A program made the translations under genes and the position numbers. DNA of 64,000 nucleotides from a bacterium (lineage in GTDB: Bacteria > Cyanobacteriota > Vampirovibrionia > Gastranaerophilales > Gastranaerophilaceae): positions 1 to 64,000 of the forward strand of contig JAFYQF010000025.1 in NCBI GenBank assembly GCA_017559905.1. The letters run 5' to 3'. Numbering within the stretch: position 1 is the stretch's first letter; the number at the start of each line of letters is the position of its first letter. Shown here in pieces: positions 1 through 8,058 of the stretch. The notes under the pieces are model-generated. The model had not been told where the DNA came from, searched no databases, and was given only the letters and a program-made list of their open reading frames with translations.

Positions 1-320
1 CTGCAAAGCGAATTTTGTTTGAACGAAGTGAGTTAATTCGCTTGGGTTGAGTTTAGTAGTGATTAAACGGTCTGCGTGTTTCTCTTTCTTTGATACGTTT
101 CTTTCTCTTTTCATCGCATAAAAGAGAAAGAAATGTATATATTGAAAAATATTATTATCTTGTTTTTTTATTTCAAATAACATATCTTATGTAACAAAAT
201 TAATTAATATATTTACCATCTTCCCTCTTTTGTATTTTTGCGATAGAATGGTTGTGAACAAAAGAAGTGTATAACTAACTAAAGAAAACGCACTGGAAGT
301 GCGAGAAAGAAAAGGTAATT
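1..320. other. Non-coding region upstream of pnp with inverted repeats
   Basis: No convincing gene is visible. There are three structured elements. A 9-bp inverted repeat (aagcgaatt/aattcgctt) lies at about 6-43. A perfect 14-bp inverted repeat lies at 98-111/120-133 with an 8-nt loop; its arms are pure pyrimidine and pure purine. A short hairpin (CGCACT-GGA-AGTGCG) lies at 289-303, just before the pnp ribosome-binding site. A candidate -10 box (TAGAAT) is near 244 without a good -35. The first two could terminate a gene lying upstream of the window. The last would sit in the pnp leader; pnp leaders are autoregulated in Escherichia coli, but that link here is inference. Confidence 0.4.
98..133. 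repeat. Perfect 14-bp inverted repeat, 8-nt loop
   Basis: The left arm (98-111, tttctttctctttt) is the exact reverse complement of the right arm (120-133). There is no clean T-run after either side, so it is a weak intrinsic terminator candidate. It could also be a structured part of the pnp leader or an mRNA processing site. Confidence 0.5.
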
Positions 321-2465
321 ATGGTACCGGAAACAAAAAAATTTGAGATTGAAATCGGTGGTAAAACCGTAACAATCGAAACAGGGAAGTATGCACAATC
401 AACTAATGGTTCAGTTACAGTAAGATGTGGAGATACAATGTTATTTGTACATTGTGTTGTTTCAAAAGAACCTCGTGTTGGTATCGACTTTTTCCCATTA
501 CTAATCGATTATGAAGAAAGAATGTCTTCAATTGGACGTATCCCTGGCGGTTATAACCGTTCTGAAGGTAAAGCAAGTGACAAAGCTATCCTTGTTTCAC
601 GTCTTATTGACAGACCTATCAGACCTTTATTCCCTAAAGGTTATAGAAACGATATCCAAATCGTAGCTCAATTATTCAGCTACGATCAACAAAACCAACC
701 TGACACACTAGCTATGTTAGGTGCTTCTTGCGCATTGATGTTATCAGGCGCACCTTTCGAAGGTCCTATTGGTGCAGTTAGAGTTTCAAGAGATGAAAAC
801 GGCAATATGATTGCTAACCCAACTCACCAACAAGCTGACAAATCAGATTTAGATATCGTTATTGCAGGTACACACGATTCAGTTATCATGGTTGAAGCTG
901 GTTGCAAATTCGTAACAGAAGACGACATTATGGCTGCTGTTGAGTTTGCTCAAGTTGAAATTAGAAAACAATGCGAAGCTCAAGAAGAATTTGCTAGAGC
1001 TTGCGGAATTGAAAAAGAAAACTTTGTAAACCCATATGATACAACTGAATTAAAAAATATCATTCACGAAACAGCAAACGATATGATTTTCGATGCTTAT
1101 CACAACTTTGACAGAGCTTACAGACAACAAAAATTAGAAGAAGCTAAAAAACTTGTTAAAGAAAGAATTGAAGCATTGCCAGAAGATCATTACATCAAAC
1201 AAATCATTGAAGAAACAGGAATTGACTTTGTTGCAGAAGAATTCAAAAACGCTGAAAAGAAAATCATGAGAACAATGATTCTTGATGAAGGCGTTCGTGC
1301 TGACGGAAGAAAACCTCACGACGTTCGTCCTATTTGGTGCGAAGTTGGAGTTATTCCAAGAGCTCACGGTTCTGCTGTATTTACAAGAGGTCAAACTCAA
1401 GTTCTTTCAGTTGCTACATTAGCAGGCCCTGCAATGAAACAAGAACTTGACGGCGTTGATCCTGAAACAGAAAAAACATATATGCACAAATATATTTTCC
1501 CAGGATTTTCAGTTGGCGAAGTTAAACCATTAAGAGGACCTGGAAGACGTGAAGTTGGTCACGGTGCTTTAGCTGAAAGAGCTAACGTTCCAGCACTTCC
1601 AAGCCAAGATGAATTTGGTTACACAATCAGAGTAACTTCTGACGTACTTGAATCAAACGGTTCAACATCAATGGCTTCAACTTGCGGTTCATCAATGGCA
1701 TTAATGAACGCTGGTGTTCCAGTAAAATCTATGATAGGTGGAGTTGCAATGGGTATGATTACTGAAGAAGGTAAAGAACCTGTTGTTTTAACAGACATCC
1801 AAGGTATCGAAGACTTCCTTGGCGATATGGACTTCAAAGTTACAGGTAACGACACTGGAATCACTGCTCTTCAAATGGATATGAAAGCAAAAGGTATTGC
1901 TAACGACACATTAAGAAGAGCTTTGGCTCAAGCAAAAGAAGGTAGATTGCACATCTTGTCAAAAATGAGAGAAGCAATCACTGAACCTGGACCAATGTCA
2001 CCATTCGCACCAAGCATTTCTACAATGACAATTCCAACAGAAGATATCGGCGCAGTAATTGGACCTGGCGGAAAACAAATCAGAGCAATTATTGATGCAT
2101 CTGGAGCAGAAATTGACATCCAAGACAACGGTATTGTAACAATCACATCTAACGATCAGGAAGGTGCTGAAATTGCAAAACGTATGATTAAAGAAATCAC
2201 TTTCAAACCAGAAGTAGGAATGATTATTAAAGGTAAAGTTGTTAGAATTATTCCTATCGGTGCATTCGTAGAACTTGGTGGCGGTAAAGACGGTATGGTT
2301 CACATTTCACAAATCTGTCAAGAAAGAATTGACACAATCGAACCACACGTAAATATCGGTGACGAAGTTATCGTTAAGATTATCAAAATTGACGAAAAAG
2401 GCAGAGTTAACCTAACTATCAAAGGTGTAACTGAAGAAGAAAAAGCTCAACTTTTAAATCAATAA
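321..2465 (+). CDS. pnp: Polynucleotide phosphorylase (PNPase)
   Basis: A 3'-to-5' phosphorolytic exoribonuclease and RNA tailing enzyme of the mRNA decay machinery, active as a trimer in the cytoplasm. The 714-aa length is normal for the family. Two RNase PH-like domains are visible; the second begins near the DGRKPHDVRP motif and includes FTRGQTQVLSVATLA and the acidic catalytic stretch DFLGDMDFKVTGNDTG. A KH domain (IGPGGKQIRAII) and an S1 domain (VGMIIKGKVVRIIPIGAFVELG) follow at the C terminus. The start is set by the aaagg ribosome-binding site ahead of ATG. The gene stands alone and ends at a strong palindromic terminator. It is not linked to rpsO, its usual neighbour in many bacteria. 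Identification is secure. Confidence 0.98.
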   Translation: MVPETKKFEIEIGGKTVTIETGKYAQSTNGSVTVRCGDTMLFVHCVVSKEPRVGIDFFPLLIDYEERMSSIGRIPGGYNRSEGKASDKAILVSRLIDRPIRPLFPKGYRNDIQIVAQLFSYDQQNQPDTLAMLGASCALMLSGAPFEGPIGAVRVSRDENGNMIANPTHQQADKSDLDIVIAGTHDSVIMVEAGCKFVTEDDIMAAVEFAQVEIRKQCEAQEEFARACGIEKENFVNPYDTTELKNIIHETANDMIFDAYHNFDRAYRQQKLEEAKKLVKERIEALPEDHYIKQIIEETGIDFVAEEFKNAEKKIMRTMILDEGVRADGRKPHDVRPIWCEVGVIPRAHGSAVFTRGQTQVLSVATLAGPAMKQELDGVDPETEKTYMHKYIFPGFSVGEVKPLRGPGRREVGHGALAERANVPALPSQDEFGYTIRVTSDVLESNGSTSMASTCGSSMALMNAGVPVKSMIGGVAMGMITEEGKEPVVLTDIQGIEDFLGDMDFKVTGNDTGITALQMDMKAKGIANDTLRRALAQAKEGRLHILSKMREAITEPGPMSPFAPSISTMTIPTEDIGAVIGPGGKQIRAIIDASGAEIDIQDNGIVTITSNDQEGAEIAKRMIKEITFKPEVGMIIKGKVVRIIPIGAFVELGGGKDGMVHISQICQERIDTIEPHVNIGDEVIVKIIKIDEKGRVNLTIKGVTEEEKAQLLNQ

Positions 2466-2480
2466 GAAAATAATCAATAG

Positions 2481-2520
2481 AAAAGACGGCGGGTTAAAAA
2501 TTTAACCCGCCGTCTTTTTA
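2481..2520. terminator. Bidirectional palindromic terminator after pnp
   Basis: An 18-bp perfect stem (aaaagacggcgggttaaa and its complement) has a 2-nt centre. It is A-rich on the left and T-rich on the right, so it can work on both strands between the convergent pnp and the DUF3137 gene. The GC core ACGGCGGGT/ACCCGCCGT recurs in the palindrome at 8021-8058. Confidence 0.9.
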
Positions 2521-2527
2521 TCAAAAA

Positions 2528-3628
2528 CTATATCTCTACGCTATTATCTATTACAACGTTATCAATCATTAAAAATATTGACGCTATCTGTTTGAAGAAT
2601 ATTTGCACTTGTTTTTTATCCAAAACAGTTGAATACAAATCTCCAATTCCAAACAATCGATTATTAGCACTAATTTCAAAAATCATTTTATTTTCAACAA
2701 AAGAGAATCTAATTGCATCTGCTTTGAACGACGCCATCAAATTATCTAAACATTCAATAAAAGTAGGAGTTGTTAAGTATTTAGCTTCTATTTCGTCATC
2801 AGATTTTATTATGAATTTTTCGTTTGAATTCAAACCTTTAGATTTTGAAGTTGCAAAAAAACTTTTTTGCAAATATGAAACCAAAACACCAAAGGAAACT
2901 ATTATTATCATTAACATAGTAGAAACCCAAAATGAAAACGATACTGATAAAACACAAAACAACACAAATAATAAATATGCCAACCTAAAAACATTACCAG
3001 AATCAGAAAACAATTTTTTCTCAAAAGACATCTTTTTACTTTTAACAGTAATCAATTTTCTAGCAGATTTATTAAGCTCAAACGATAAAAATATTTTATT
3101 TCTTTTATTTTTAAAAATTTCAAAATCAACATTATTTCGACAACCAAAGAAAATATTTTTGTTAAAGCCAAACGTGGTATCAGTATCAATATCAGACTTA
3201 ACGATATCAGAAACCTTATGTTTTGCAAGCACATTTGAATTTATAATTCTTGTAATACGATTTTTTCCAAATGAAATATCCCCTAGTGAATTCAAAAAAG
3301 AACTCATAACTTTGTCGTTCAACATTTTCTGAAAACGGCATTTGCAAGAAGCAATAAATTCCGAAATCAAAACAAGAACCACACAACAGCAAATAGTAAC
3401 CAAAATACAAAACAAACGAACACCTTTTATAGAAGAAAGTTCTTCCATAAAATAGATCATTCCCAAGCCTAACAATATGGTTAGCGCAAGGATTAAAAAG
3501 CATTTACTCAAATTTTTAAGCTCAAACTTTCTTATATTTTCCAACTCAATAATATTCGGTTCAATTACTGAATAATATTTTTCATAAAAATAATCATTCA
3601 TTTCTTTATATGATTTTTCTTTAGTCAT
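2528..3628 (-). CDS. DUF3137-like membrane protein
   Basis: A 366-aa protein of unknown function. The N-terminal soluble segment (about 1-45) precedes a pair of hydrophobic helices (about 46-66 and 75-95, with LILALTILLGLG). After a soluble middle come two more helices (about 213-260) and a C-terminal domain. The C-terminal pattern (KFIIKSDDEIEAKYLTTP, then FVENKMIFEIS, then LF-G) matches what I know of the DUF3137 family, where it reads F-VYS-DQ-EARY-LTP. A paralogue sits at 16334..17470. The GGAGG ribosome-binding site lies 7 nt before ATG. The gene ends against the pnp terminator and is transcribed alone. Family assignment is from pattern memory, and no function is established. Confidence 0.75.
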   Translation of the reverse strand: MTKEKSYKEMNDYFYEKYYSVIEPNIIELENIRKFELKNLSKCFLILALTILLGLGMIYFMEELSSIKGVRLFCILVTICCCVVLVLISEFIASCKCRFQKMLNDKVMSSFLNSLGDISFGKNRITRIINSNVLAKHKVSDIVKSDIDTDTTFGFNKNIFFGCRNNVDFEIFKNKRNKIFLSFELNKSARKLITVKSKKMSFEKKLFSDSGNVFRLAYLLFVLFCVLSVSFSFWVSTMLMIIIVSFGVLVSYLQKSFFATSKSKGLNSNEKFIIKSDDEIEAKYLTTPTFIECLDNLMASFKADAIRFSFVENKMIFEISANNRLFGIGDLYSTVLDKKQVQIFFKQIASIFLMIDNVVIDNSVEI

Positions 3629-3733
3629 ACAACCTCCAAAGAATCATTATATAAAATTCAAAAAAAATAGTAATGCATTATTTGATGTAAAAGTTTCCAG
3701 TTTATTACTTGATTTAATCTAAAAATACATATA

Positions 3734-3773
3734 AAAAAATATAATCCTTTCGGGATGAAAAGATTATATTTTT
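3734..3773. terminator. Terminator-like hairpin in a divergent intergenic region
   Basis: The stem AAAAATATAATC/GATTATATTTTT (3734-3745 and 3762-3773) has a C-rich/G-rich inner loop with CTTTC and GAAAAG able to extend it. Both flanks are A/T runs, so it could terminate on either strand. It lies between two divergently transcribed genes, where no coding transcript should end. It may stop a short leader or small RNA. Confidence 0.5.
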
Positions 3774-3837
3774 AAAACTAAAATTTTTGCATATAAAATC
3801 TTATACTGATACATTAAGTGTAAATTTTCTTGTTTTA

Positions 3838-3846
3838 TGCTATAAT
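3838..3846 (+). promoter_or_regulatory. Extended -10 promoter of the PfkB kinase gene
   Basis: TGCTATAAT is a perfect extended -10 element. The expected start of transcription is near 3853, leaving a short leader that carries the ribosome-binding site (ggaggag). No good -35 is visible, which is usual for extended -10 promoters. Confidence 0.6.
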
Positions 3847-3869
3847 TTAGGCAACTGGAGGAGAGAATT

Positions 3870-4919
3870 ATGTGTGACATTATCACTATCGGAAGTGCAA
3901 CAATGGATGTTTTTGTTGAAAGTAGCGAAGCTAACATTGTATCTGTATGCACAAAAGATAAAAGTTCAGAATTTATGAGTTACCCTTACGGTGCAAAGAT
4001 TGAAATCGAAGACTTTTCTTCGCAAGTCGGAGGAGGCGGAGTCAATACCGCTGTAAACTTTGCAAATCTTGGGTTTAACACTAGTGCCATTTTTAAGATT
4101 GGCAAAGATGTTTATTCAGAAGGGATAACAAACTTTCTAAAAGACAAAAACATTGACCTTTCAAATACAATCCAAGACCCAAATATTAGCACTGGTTTTT
4201 CTATAATTCTTGTAAGCTTTCAAGGTGATAGAACAGTTTTGGCACACCGTGGCGCAAATGCATTAATCAAAAAAGAAGACATTAATTTTGACGCGATAAA
4301 AAACGCAAAATTCTTATACATTGCACCAATGAACGGTGAAAGCACAAAAATCCTTGATGATATAGCAACTTTTGCACACGAAAATAATGTTTACGTATGC
4401 TTCAATGCAGGTTCTTCGAGCATAAAGAAAGGTTTCAAATACCTAACCTCAATTCTTGAAGACGCAAATATTGTAGTAATGAACAAAGAGGAAGCTTCTC
4501 TTGCAACTCAAATCCAAGTTAGGCCAGACACAAGAGATGTGAAATATTCAGAAGAACTTATCCATCCAGACATAAAAGAGATGTGCAAAAAATTACGCAT
4601 CAGAGAGTATCAAGCAATAGTAATAACAGACGGTAGCAGAGGCGCTTACGCATACGATGGCAAACAATTCTATTACTGTCCAATTTTCGATGGTCCGGTA
4701 GTTTCAACACTAGGAGCGGGAGATGCTTTTGCTTCAACATTCTGCGCCGCACTTTATAGAACAGACAAAAACATTGGTAAATCATTGATGTACGCGTCTG
4801 TAAACTCTGCAGCCGCAGTTTCAGAATTTGGCGCAACTCAAGGGCTGTTAACATTCGAACAGATTGAAGAACGCCTAAATTCACACCCTGAATACACATT
4901 CCAAACAATTGACGCATAA
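3870..4919 (+). CDS. PfkB-family carbohydrate/nucleoside kinase
   Basis: A 349-aa ribokinase-family enzyme that should phosphorylate a sugar or nucleoside with ATP. Family signatures are clear. The N-terminal strand is DIITIGSATMDVFV. The substrate-binding glycine cluster QVGGGGVNTAVNFANLGF is near residues 51-68. The C-terminal anion hole and catalytic base motif TLGAGDAFASTF carries the catalytic Asp (GAGD) near residue 284. The start follows a strong GGAGGAG site. A small insertion with charged residues near 210-230 is not part of the classic fold. Substrate cannot be told from sequence; adenosine kinase-like and sugar kinase activities are both possible. Downstream genes are redox proteins with their own promoter, so it is probably monocistronic. 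Confidence 0.85.
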   Translation: MCDIITIGSATMDVFVESSEANIVSVCTKDKSSEFMSYPYGAKIEIEDFSSQVGGGGVNTAVNFANLGFNTSAIFKIGKDVYSEGITNFLKDKNIDLSNTIQDPNISTGFSIILVSFQGDRTVLAHRGANALIKKEDINFDAIKNAKFLYIAPMNGESTKILDDIATFAHENNVYVCFNAGSSSIKKGFKYLTSILEDANIVVMNKEEASLATQIQVRPDTRDVKYSEELIHPDIKEMCKKLRIREYQAIVITDGSRGAYAYDGKQFYYCPIFDGPVVSTLGAGDAFASTFCAALYRTDKNIGKSLMYASVNSAAAVSEFGATQGLLTFEQIEERLNSHPEYTFQTIDA

Positions 4920-4966
4920 CAAACGTTAAAAATAATGAAGTATTATATAGGTTAAAATTTTTGTAG

Positions 4967-4972
4967 TATAAT
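4967..4972 (+). promoter_or_regulatory. Candidate -10 box of the NfnA/Etf operon
   Basis: TATAAT lies 33 nt upstream of the first ATG of the redox operon, with an aaggag ribosome-binding site between. The -35 region is AT-rich without a clear match. Confidence 0.45.
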
Positions 4973-5004
4973 ATTCACTAGAGAGATATAAGGAGAAAAC
5001 TTAA

Positions 5005-5841
5005 ATGGGATATAAGATTTTAGCAAAAAAAGAAATTTGTCCAAATCAATATGAAATAAGAATTGATGCACCATACGTTGTAAGAAATGCACAAGCTGGT
5101 CAATTCATCATTTTCCGTGCAGAAGAAAACGGAGAAAGAGTACCTCTAACAATTGCTGACGTTAACAAAGAAACAGGAGAGTTGACATTAGTATTTATGG
5201 CTGTTGGTTACTCTACAAAAAAACTTGCGGAACTTAATGTAGGCGACGAGCTTCCTGACATTGTTGGACCTTTAGGCAAACCAACTCATATCAAAAATTA
5301 CGGTACAGTAGTATGTTTGGCAGGTGGTTACGGCGCAGCACCTTGTTACTTGATTGCAAAAGCATTCAAAGAAGCTGGCAACAAAGTTTACATGATTATG
5401 GGTGCTAGAAACAAAGATTTAATTTTCTGGGCAGACAAAATGAAAGATGCTTGTACAGAATTATTCATAACAACAGACGACGGTACAATGGGCGAAAAAG
5501 GTTTTGTAACCCAAGTACTTGAAAGACTAATGAACAAAGAAAAAATCGATTATGCAATCGCAGTTGGTCCAATGCCAATGATGAGAGCAGTAGCGAATAT
5601 GACAAGAGGCACAGGAATTTACACCGAAGCTAGCATGAACCCAATTATGGTAGACGGTACAGGAATGTGCGGAGCATGCCGTGTGACAGTAGGCGGAGAA
5701 GTTAAATTTGCTTGTGTTGACGGTCCAGACTTTGACGCTCACCAAATCGATTTTGACGAAGTTATAAACAGAACAAGAATTTATAAAGATCAAGAAAGAA
5801 AACGTGACGAAAACTGTAATCTTTTAAAACAAGCAAAATAA
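5005..5841 (+). CDS. NfnA-type FAD/NAD(P)-binding flavoprotein (ferredoxin:NADP reductase small-subunit family)
   Basis: A 278-aa member of the NfnA/SudB/PyrK group, which moves electrons between NAD(P)H, FAD and a [2Fe-2S] cluster. The FAD-binding barrel comes first (GQFIIFRAEENGERVPLTIAD, about 32-52). The NAD(P)-binding half follows (CLAGGYGAAP, 104-113). Near the C terminus are Asp217, Cys222, Cys225 and Cys237 in the VDGTGMCGAC...KFACVDG context. One Asp plus three Cys is the cluster ligation I recall for Thermotoga NfnA. The usual partner, the large glutamate-synthase-like NfnB, is absent from the window. Instead a four-cysteine mini-protein and EtfBA follow within 12 and 8 nt. The start is supported by aaggag. 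The family is sure; the partner and reaction direction are not. Confidence 0.88.
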   Translation: MGYKILAKKEICPNQYEIRIDAPYVVRNAQAGQFIIFRAEENGERVPLTIADVNKETGELTLVFMAVGYSTKKLAELNVGDELPDIVGPLGKPTHIKNYGTVVCLAGGYGAAPCYLIAKAFKEAGNKVYMIMGARNKDLIFWADKMKDACTELFITTDDGTMGEKGFVTQVLERLMNKEKIDYAIAVGPMPMMRAVANMTRGTGIYTEASMNPIMVDGTGMCGACRVTVGGEVKFACVDGPDFDAHQIDFDEVINRTRIYKDQERKRDENCNLLKQAK

Positions 5842-5853
5842 TAGGAGATTAAA

Positions 5854-6051
5854 ATGGCACCAAACGATAAAAATACATTGTTTTGCCCAGTATTAAGTAT
5901 TGGTACAGGAATTGATATGATTTGTACAAAAGACAGATGTAGCTGGTACATACCAAGCGTAAAAAAGTGTTCTATGTACATAATGGCATACAACGCATTG
6001 TTGTCAGCAAACTCTAGACAAGCTGCACAGAAAAACAAACAAGCACACTAA
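5854..6051 (+). CDS. Four-cysteine mini-protein (possible metal or Fe-S carrier)
   Basis: A 65-aa protein with a clear ribosome-binding site (ataggag) 12 nt after the NfnA-like gene and 8 nt before etfB, so certainly part of the operon. Cysteines at 11, 24, 29 and 39 (C-x12-C-x4-C-x9-C) surround an aromatic SWYIP turn, followed by an amphipathic helix and a charged tail. Small proteins of the form C-P...C-x4-C-x-W...C-A are scattered among anaerobes, and I know of no assigned function. Four spaced cysteines suggest a zinc or iron-sulfur site. A role as an electron relay between the flavoproteins is only a hypothesis from position. No signal peptide. Confidence 0.75.
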   Translation: MAPNDKNTLFCPVLSIGTGIDMICTKDRCSWYIPSVKKCSMYIMAYNALLSANSRQAAQKNKQAH

Positions 6052-6059
6052 TAGTTATG

Positions 6060-6854
6060 ATGAAAATTGCACTCTGCATAAAACAAGTCCCAGATACATC
6101 CGATATCAAGTGGACAGAAAATAATACAATACGTCGTGAAGGGGTTGAAAGTATTATTAACCCCTACGACGTTTTTGCGCTTAATACGGCATTAGAAATC
6201 AAATCAAAACTTCAAGACGTTGAAATAACTGTCTTGACAATGGGACCCGCTCAAGCGGAAGAAATGCTCAAAAAAACAATCGCAATTGGAGCGGACAAAG
6301 GAGCATTAATTTCAGATAGAAAATTTGCAGGAGCAGACACCTACGCAACAGGCAAAACTTTGGCAAAATCTATTCAAACTATCGTTCCGGATTATGATTT
6401 GATTATATGCGGACAATTTGCCATAGATGGCGACACAGCTCAAACTGGTCCGAGCATAGCAAACCATCTTGATTTGAACCAAATCACGTTTGTAAAATCT
6501 ATTATGGAATGTACAAAAGAAAGCATAACCGTATTACGTCAAGCTGACGATGGTGTAGAAACAGTGAAAGCTAGCTTGCCAGCGCTAATTTGTGTATTGG
6601 AACATCCAGACAAACCAACAAGAGCAACAATCAACGGCATAAAAAAAGCGCAATTCAGCGAAGTTAAGACATATTCACTGGATGACATCGGCCTAACGGC
6701 AGAAGATGTGGGAATAAAGGGTTCACCTACTTATGTAAGCAAGGCGTTCCGTCCTATTGTTGAGCACCATTGCGAAAAAATTCAATATACAGAAGACAAA
6801 GTAAATGACATTTGCAACAAAATTAGAGCGTATAAGGCGGGTTCAAATGACTAG
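6060..6854 (+). CDS. etfB: Electron transfer flavoprotein beta subunit
   Basis: The 264-aa beta subunit of the EtfAB heterodimer, which binds AMP or a second FAD and passes electrons between dehydrogenases and carriers. Typical features are the start MKIALCIKQVPD, the signature AIDGDTAQTGPSIANHL and the GADTYATGKTLAKSI segment. Two adjacent ATGs (6057 and 6060) exist; the second gives the usual family N terminus. No ribosome-binding site is evident 6 nt after the previous stop, so translational coupling is likely. No acyl-CoA dehydrogenase or lactate dehydrogenase partner is encoded nearby. Whether this Etf bifurcates electrons cannot be decided by eye. Confidence 0.93.
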   Translation: MKIALCIKQVPDTSDIKWTENNTIRREGVESIINPYDVFALNTALEIKSKLQDVEITVLTMGPAQAEEMLKKTIAIGADKGALISDRKFAGADTYATGKTLAKSIQTIVPDYDLIICGQFAIDGDTAQTGPSIANHLDLNQITFVKSIMECTKESITVLRQADDGVETVKASLPALICVLEHPDKPTRATINGIKKAQFSEVKTYSLDDIGLTAEDVGIKGSPTYVSKAFRPIVEHHCEKIQYTEDKVNDICNKIRAYKAGSND

Positions 6855-7839
6855 AAAAGAAATTTTACTATACGCAGAAATAACAAGAGAAAAATACATT
6901 CACACAGTATTTTTTGAACTTGCGAACAAAGCGCTAGAGCTTTCTAAAAAGATTGAGGGTTGTGAGATTTCTGCGCTATTAATATGCGAACCTGACAGAA
7001 TTGCACAATATCTTGACGGCTTTAAACAGAGCGGAATAGATAAAGTTTACGTATTTGAGAACGAAATATTTTCAAATTACGACACAAATATTTACTCAAA
7101 AATTGCAGTTAATTTGGTAAAAGAGATTGAGCCAGAAATTATGTTAATCGGAGCGACAAATCAAGGTAGAGATTTAGCGCCAAGAATTTCATCAGCGCTA
7201 AACACAGGATTAACAGCGGACTGCACAGATTTAGATATTAACGAAAAAGGTCAATTAGCAGCGACAAGACCTACATTTGGCGGACAATTAATGGCGACAA
7301 TTTTGTGCAAAAATTATCCACAAATGGCAACTGTTCGCCCAAAAGTATTCAAACCTATGGGAGAGAACGCATACAGAGAAACAGAAATTTTAAGAAAAGG
7401 ATTTGACGTTTCTACGGTTGCAAAGGGTGTTGAGATGCTTGAGTTTTTCAAGACAGTAGAAGACGCGATTAACGAGCTTGATAGCGCAGAAATCATTGTT
7501 GCAGGCGGTAGAGGAATGGCAAACGCAGAGGGATTTGCATTATTGAAAGACTTTGCAGATAAAATTGGCGGAACTGTAGGTGCAACAAGAGCTGCCGTTG
7601 AAATGGGACTAGCAAATAAAGATATCCAGATAGGTCAAACAGGCAAGACTGTTCGCCCAAAATTGTATATAGCTTGCGGAATTTCAGGCGCAATACAGCA
7701 CGTTGTAGGAATGAAAGATAGCGACAAAATTGTAGCGATAAACACGGATGAAAACGCTCCTATATTTGATGTTGCTGATTTAGGTATCGTTGGAGATGCC
7801 TTTGAGATTTTACCGCAACTAATCAACGAAATTAAATAA
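6847..7839 (+). CDS. etfA: Electron transfer flavoprotein alpha subunit
   Basis: The 330-aa alpha subunit, carrying the alpha-FAD. The C-terminal FAD domain shows the family motif IGQTGKTVRPKLYIACGISG followed by AIQHVVGMKDSDKIVAINTDENAPIF. The N-terminal alpha/beta domain begins MTRKEILLYAE. I chose the ATG at 6847, which overlaps the etfB stop by 8 nt and has aaggcgg just upstream. A GTG/ATG start 14 codons earlier would only add residues encoded inside etfB. The gene ends the operon; the MITE-like element and the palindromic terminator at 8021 follow. Confidence 0.93.
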   Translation: MTRKEILLYAEITREKYIHTVFFELANKALELSKKIEGCEISALLICEPDRIAQYLDGFKQSGIDKVYVFENEIFSNYDTNIYSKIAVNLVKEIEPEIMLIGATNQGRDLAPRISSALNTGLTADCTDLDINEKGQLAATRPTFGGQLMATILCKNYPQMATVRPKVFKPMGENAYRETEILRKGFDVSTVAKGVEMLEFFKTVEDAINELDSAEIIVAGGRGMANAEGFALLKDFADKIGGTVGATRAAVEMGLANKDIQIGQTGKTVRPKLYIACGISGAIQHVVGMKDSDKIVAINTDENAPIFDVADLGIVGDAFEILPQLINEIK

Positions 7840-7872
7840 AGCGATATTATTTTTGTCATTAAGAATTCTATT

Positions 7873-7999
7873 CTGTCATTCTGATGAGCGTAAGCGAAGA
7901 AGAATCTAACTATGTCATTCTGAAACTCGCAGAGTTGAAGAATCTCTTTTTAGATCCTTCACTACGTTCAGGATGAAAGAGCAAAGTTCAGTATGACAG
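7873..7999. repeat. MITE-like element with 12-bp terminal inverted repeats
   Basis: The left end ctgtcattctga (7873-7884) and right end tcagtatgacag (7988-7999) are inverted repeats with one mismatch. Inside are two direct copies of a unit starting tgtcattctga and ending gaagaatct (7875-7909 and 7912-7946), then an inverted piece (agatccttcactacgttcagga). A third copy of the unit, inverted, lies at 10827-10860. It is non-coding, with no transposase nearby. This 'tcattctga...gaagaatct' type of sequence is a dispersed intergenic repeat in many bacteria. Confidence 0.7.
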
Positions 8000-8020
8000 T
8001 AAATTTTTAACTAGATATAA

Positions 8021-8058
8021 TTAAACGGCGGGTGAGAATTCTCACCCGCCGTTAAAAT
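8021..8058. terminator. Bidirectional palindromic terminator between etfA and purA
   Basis: A perfect 30-bp palindrome (aacggcgggtgagaa and its complement, 8024-8053) has no unpaired centre and an EcoRI site in the middle. It shares the arms ACGGCGGGT/ACCCGCCGT with the pnp terminator. It lies immediately before the purA stop codon and serves both convergent genes. Confidence 0.85.

Noticed and set aside
1998-2303. Minus-strand frame inside pnp
   Set aside because: Shadow of the PNPase KH/S1 region with Cys/Asn/Phe-rich nonsense composition.
2592-3332. Plus-strand open frame of about 246 codons
   Set aside because: It lies wholly inside the opposite-strand DUF3137 gene, has no ribosome-binding site and an unnatural composition; it is a shadow frame.
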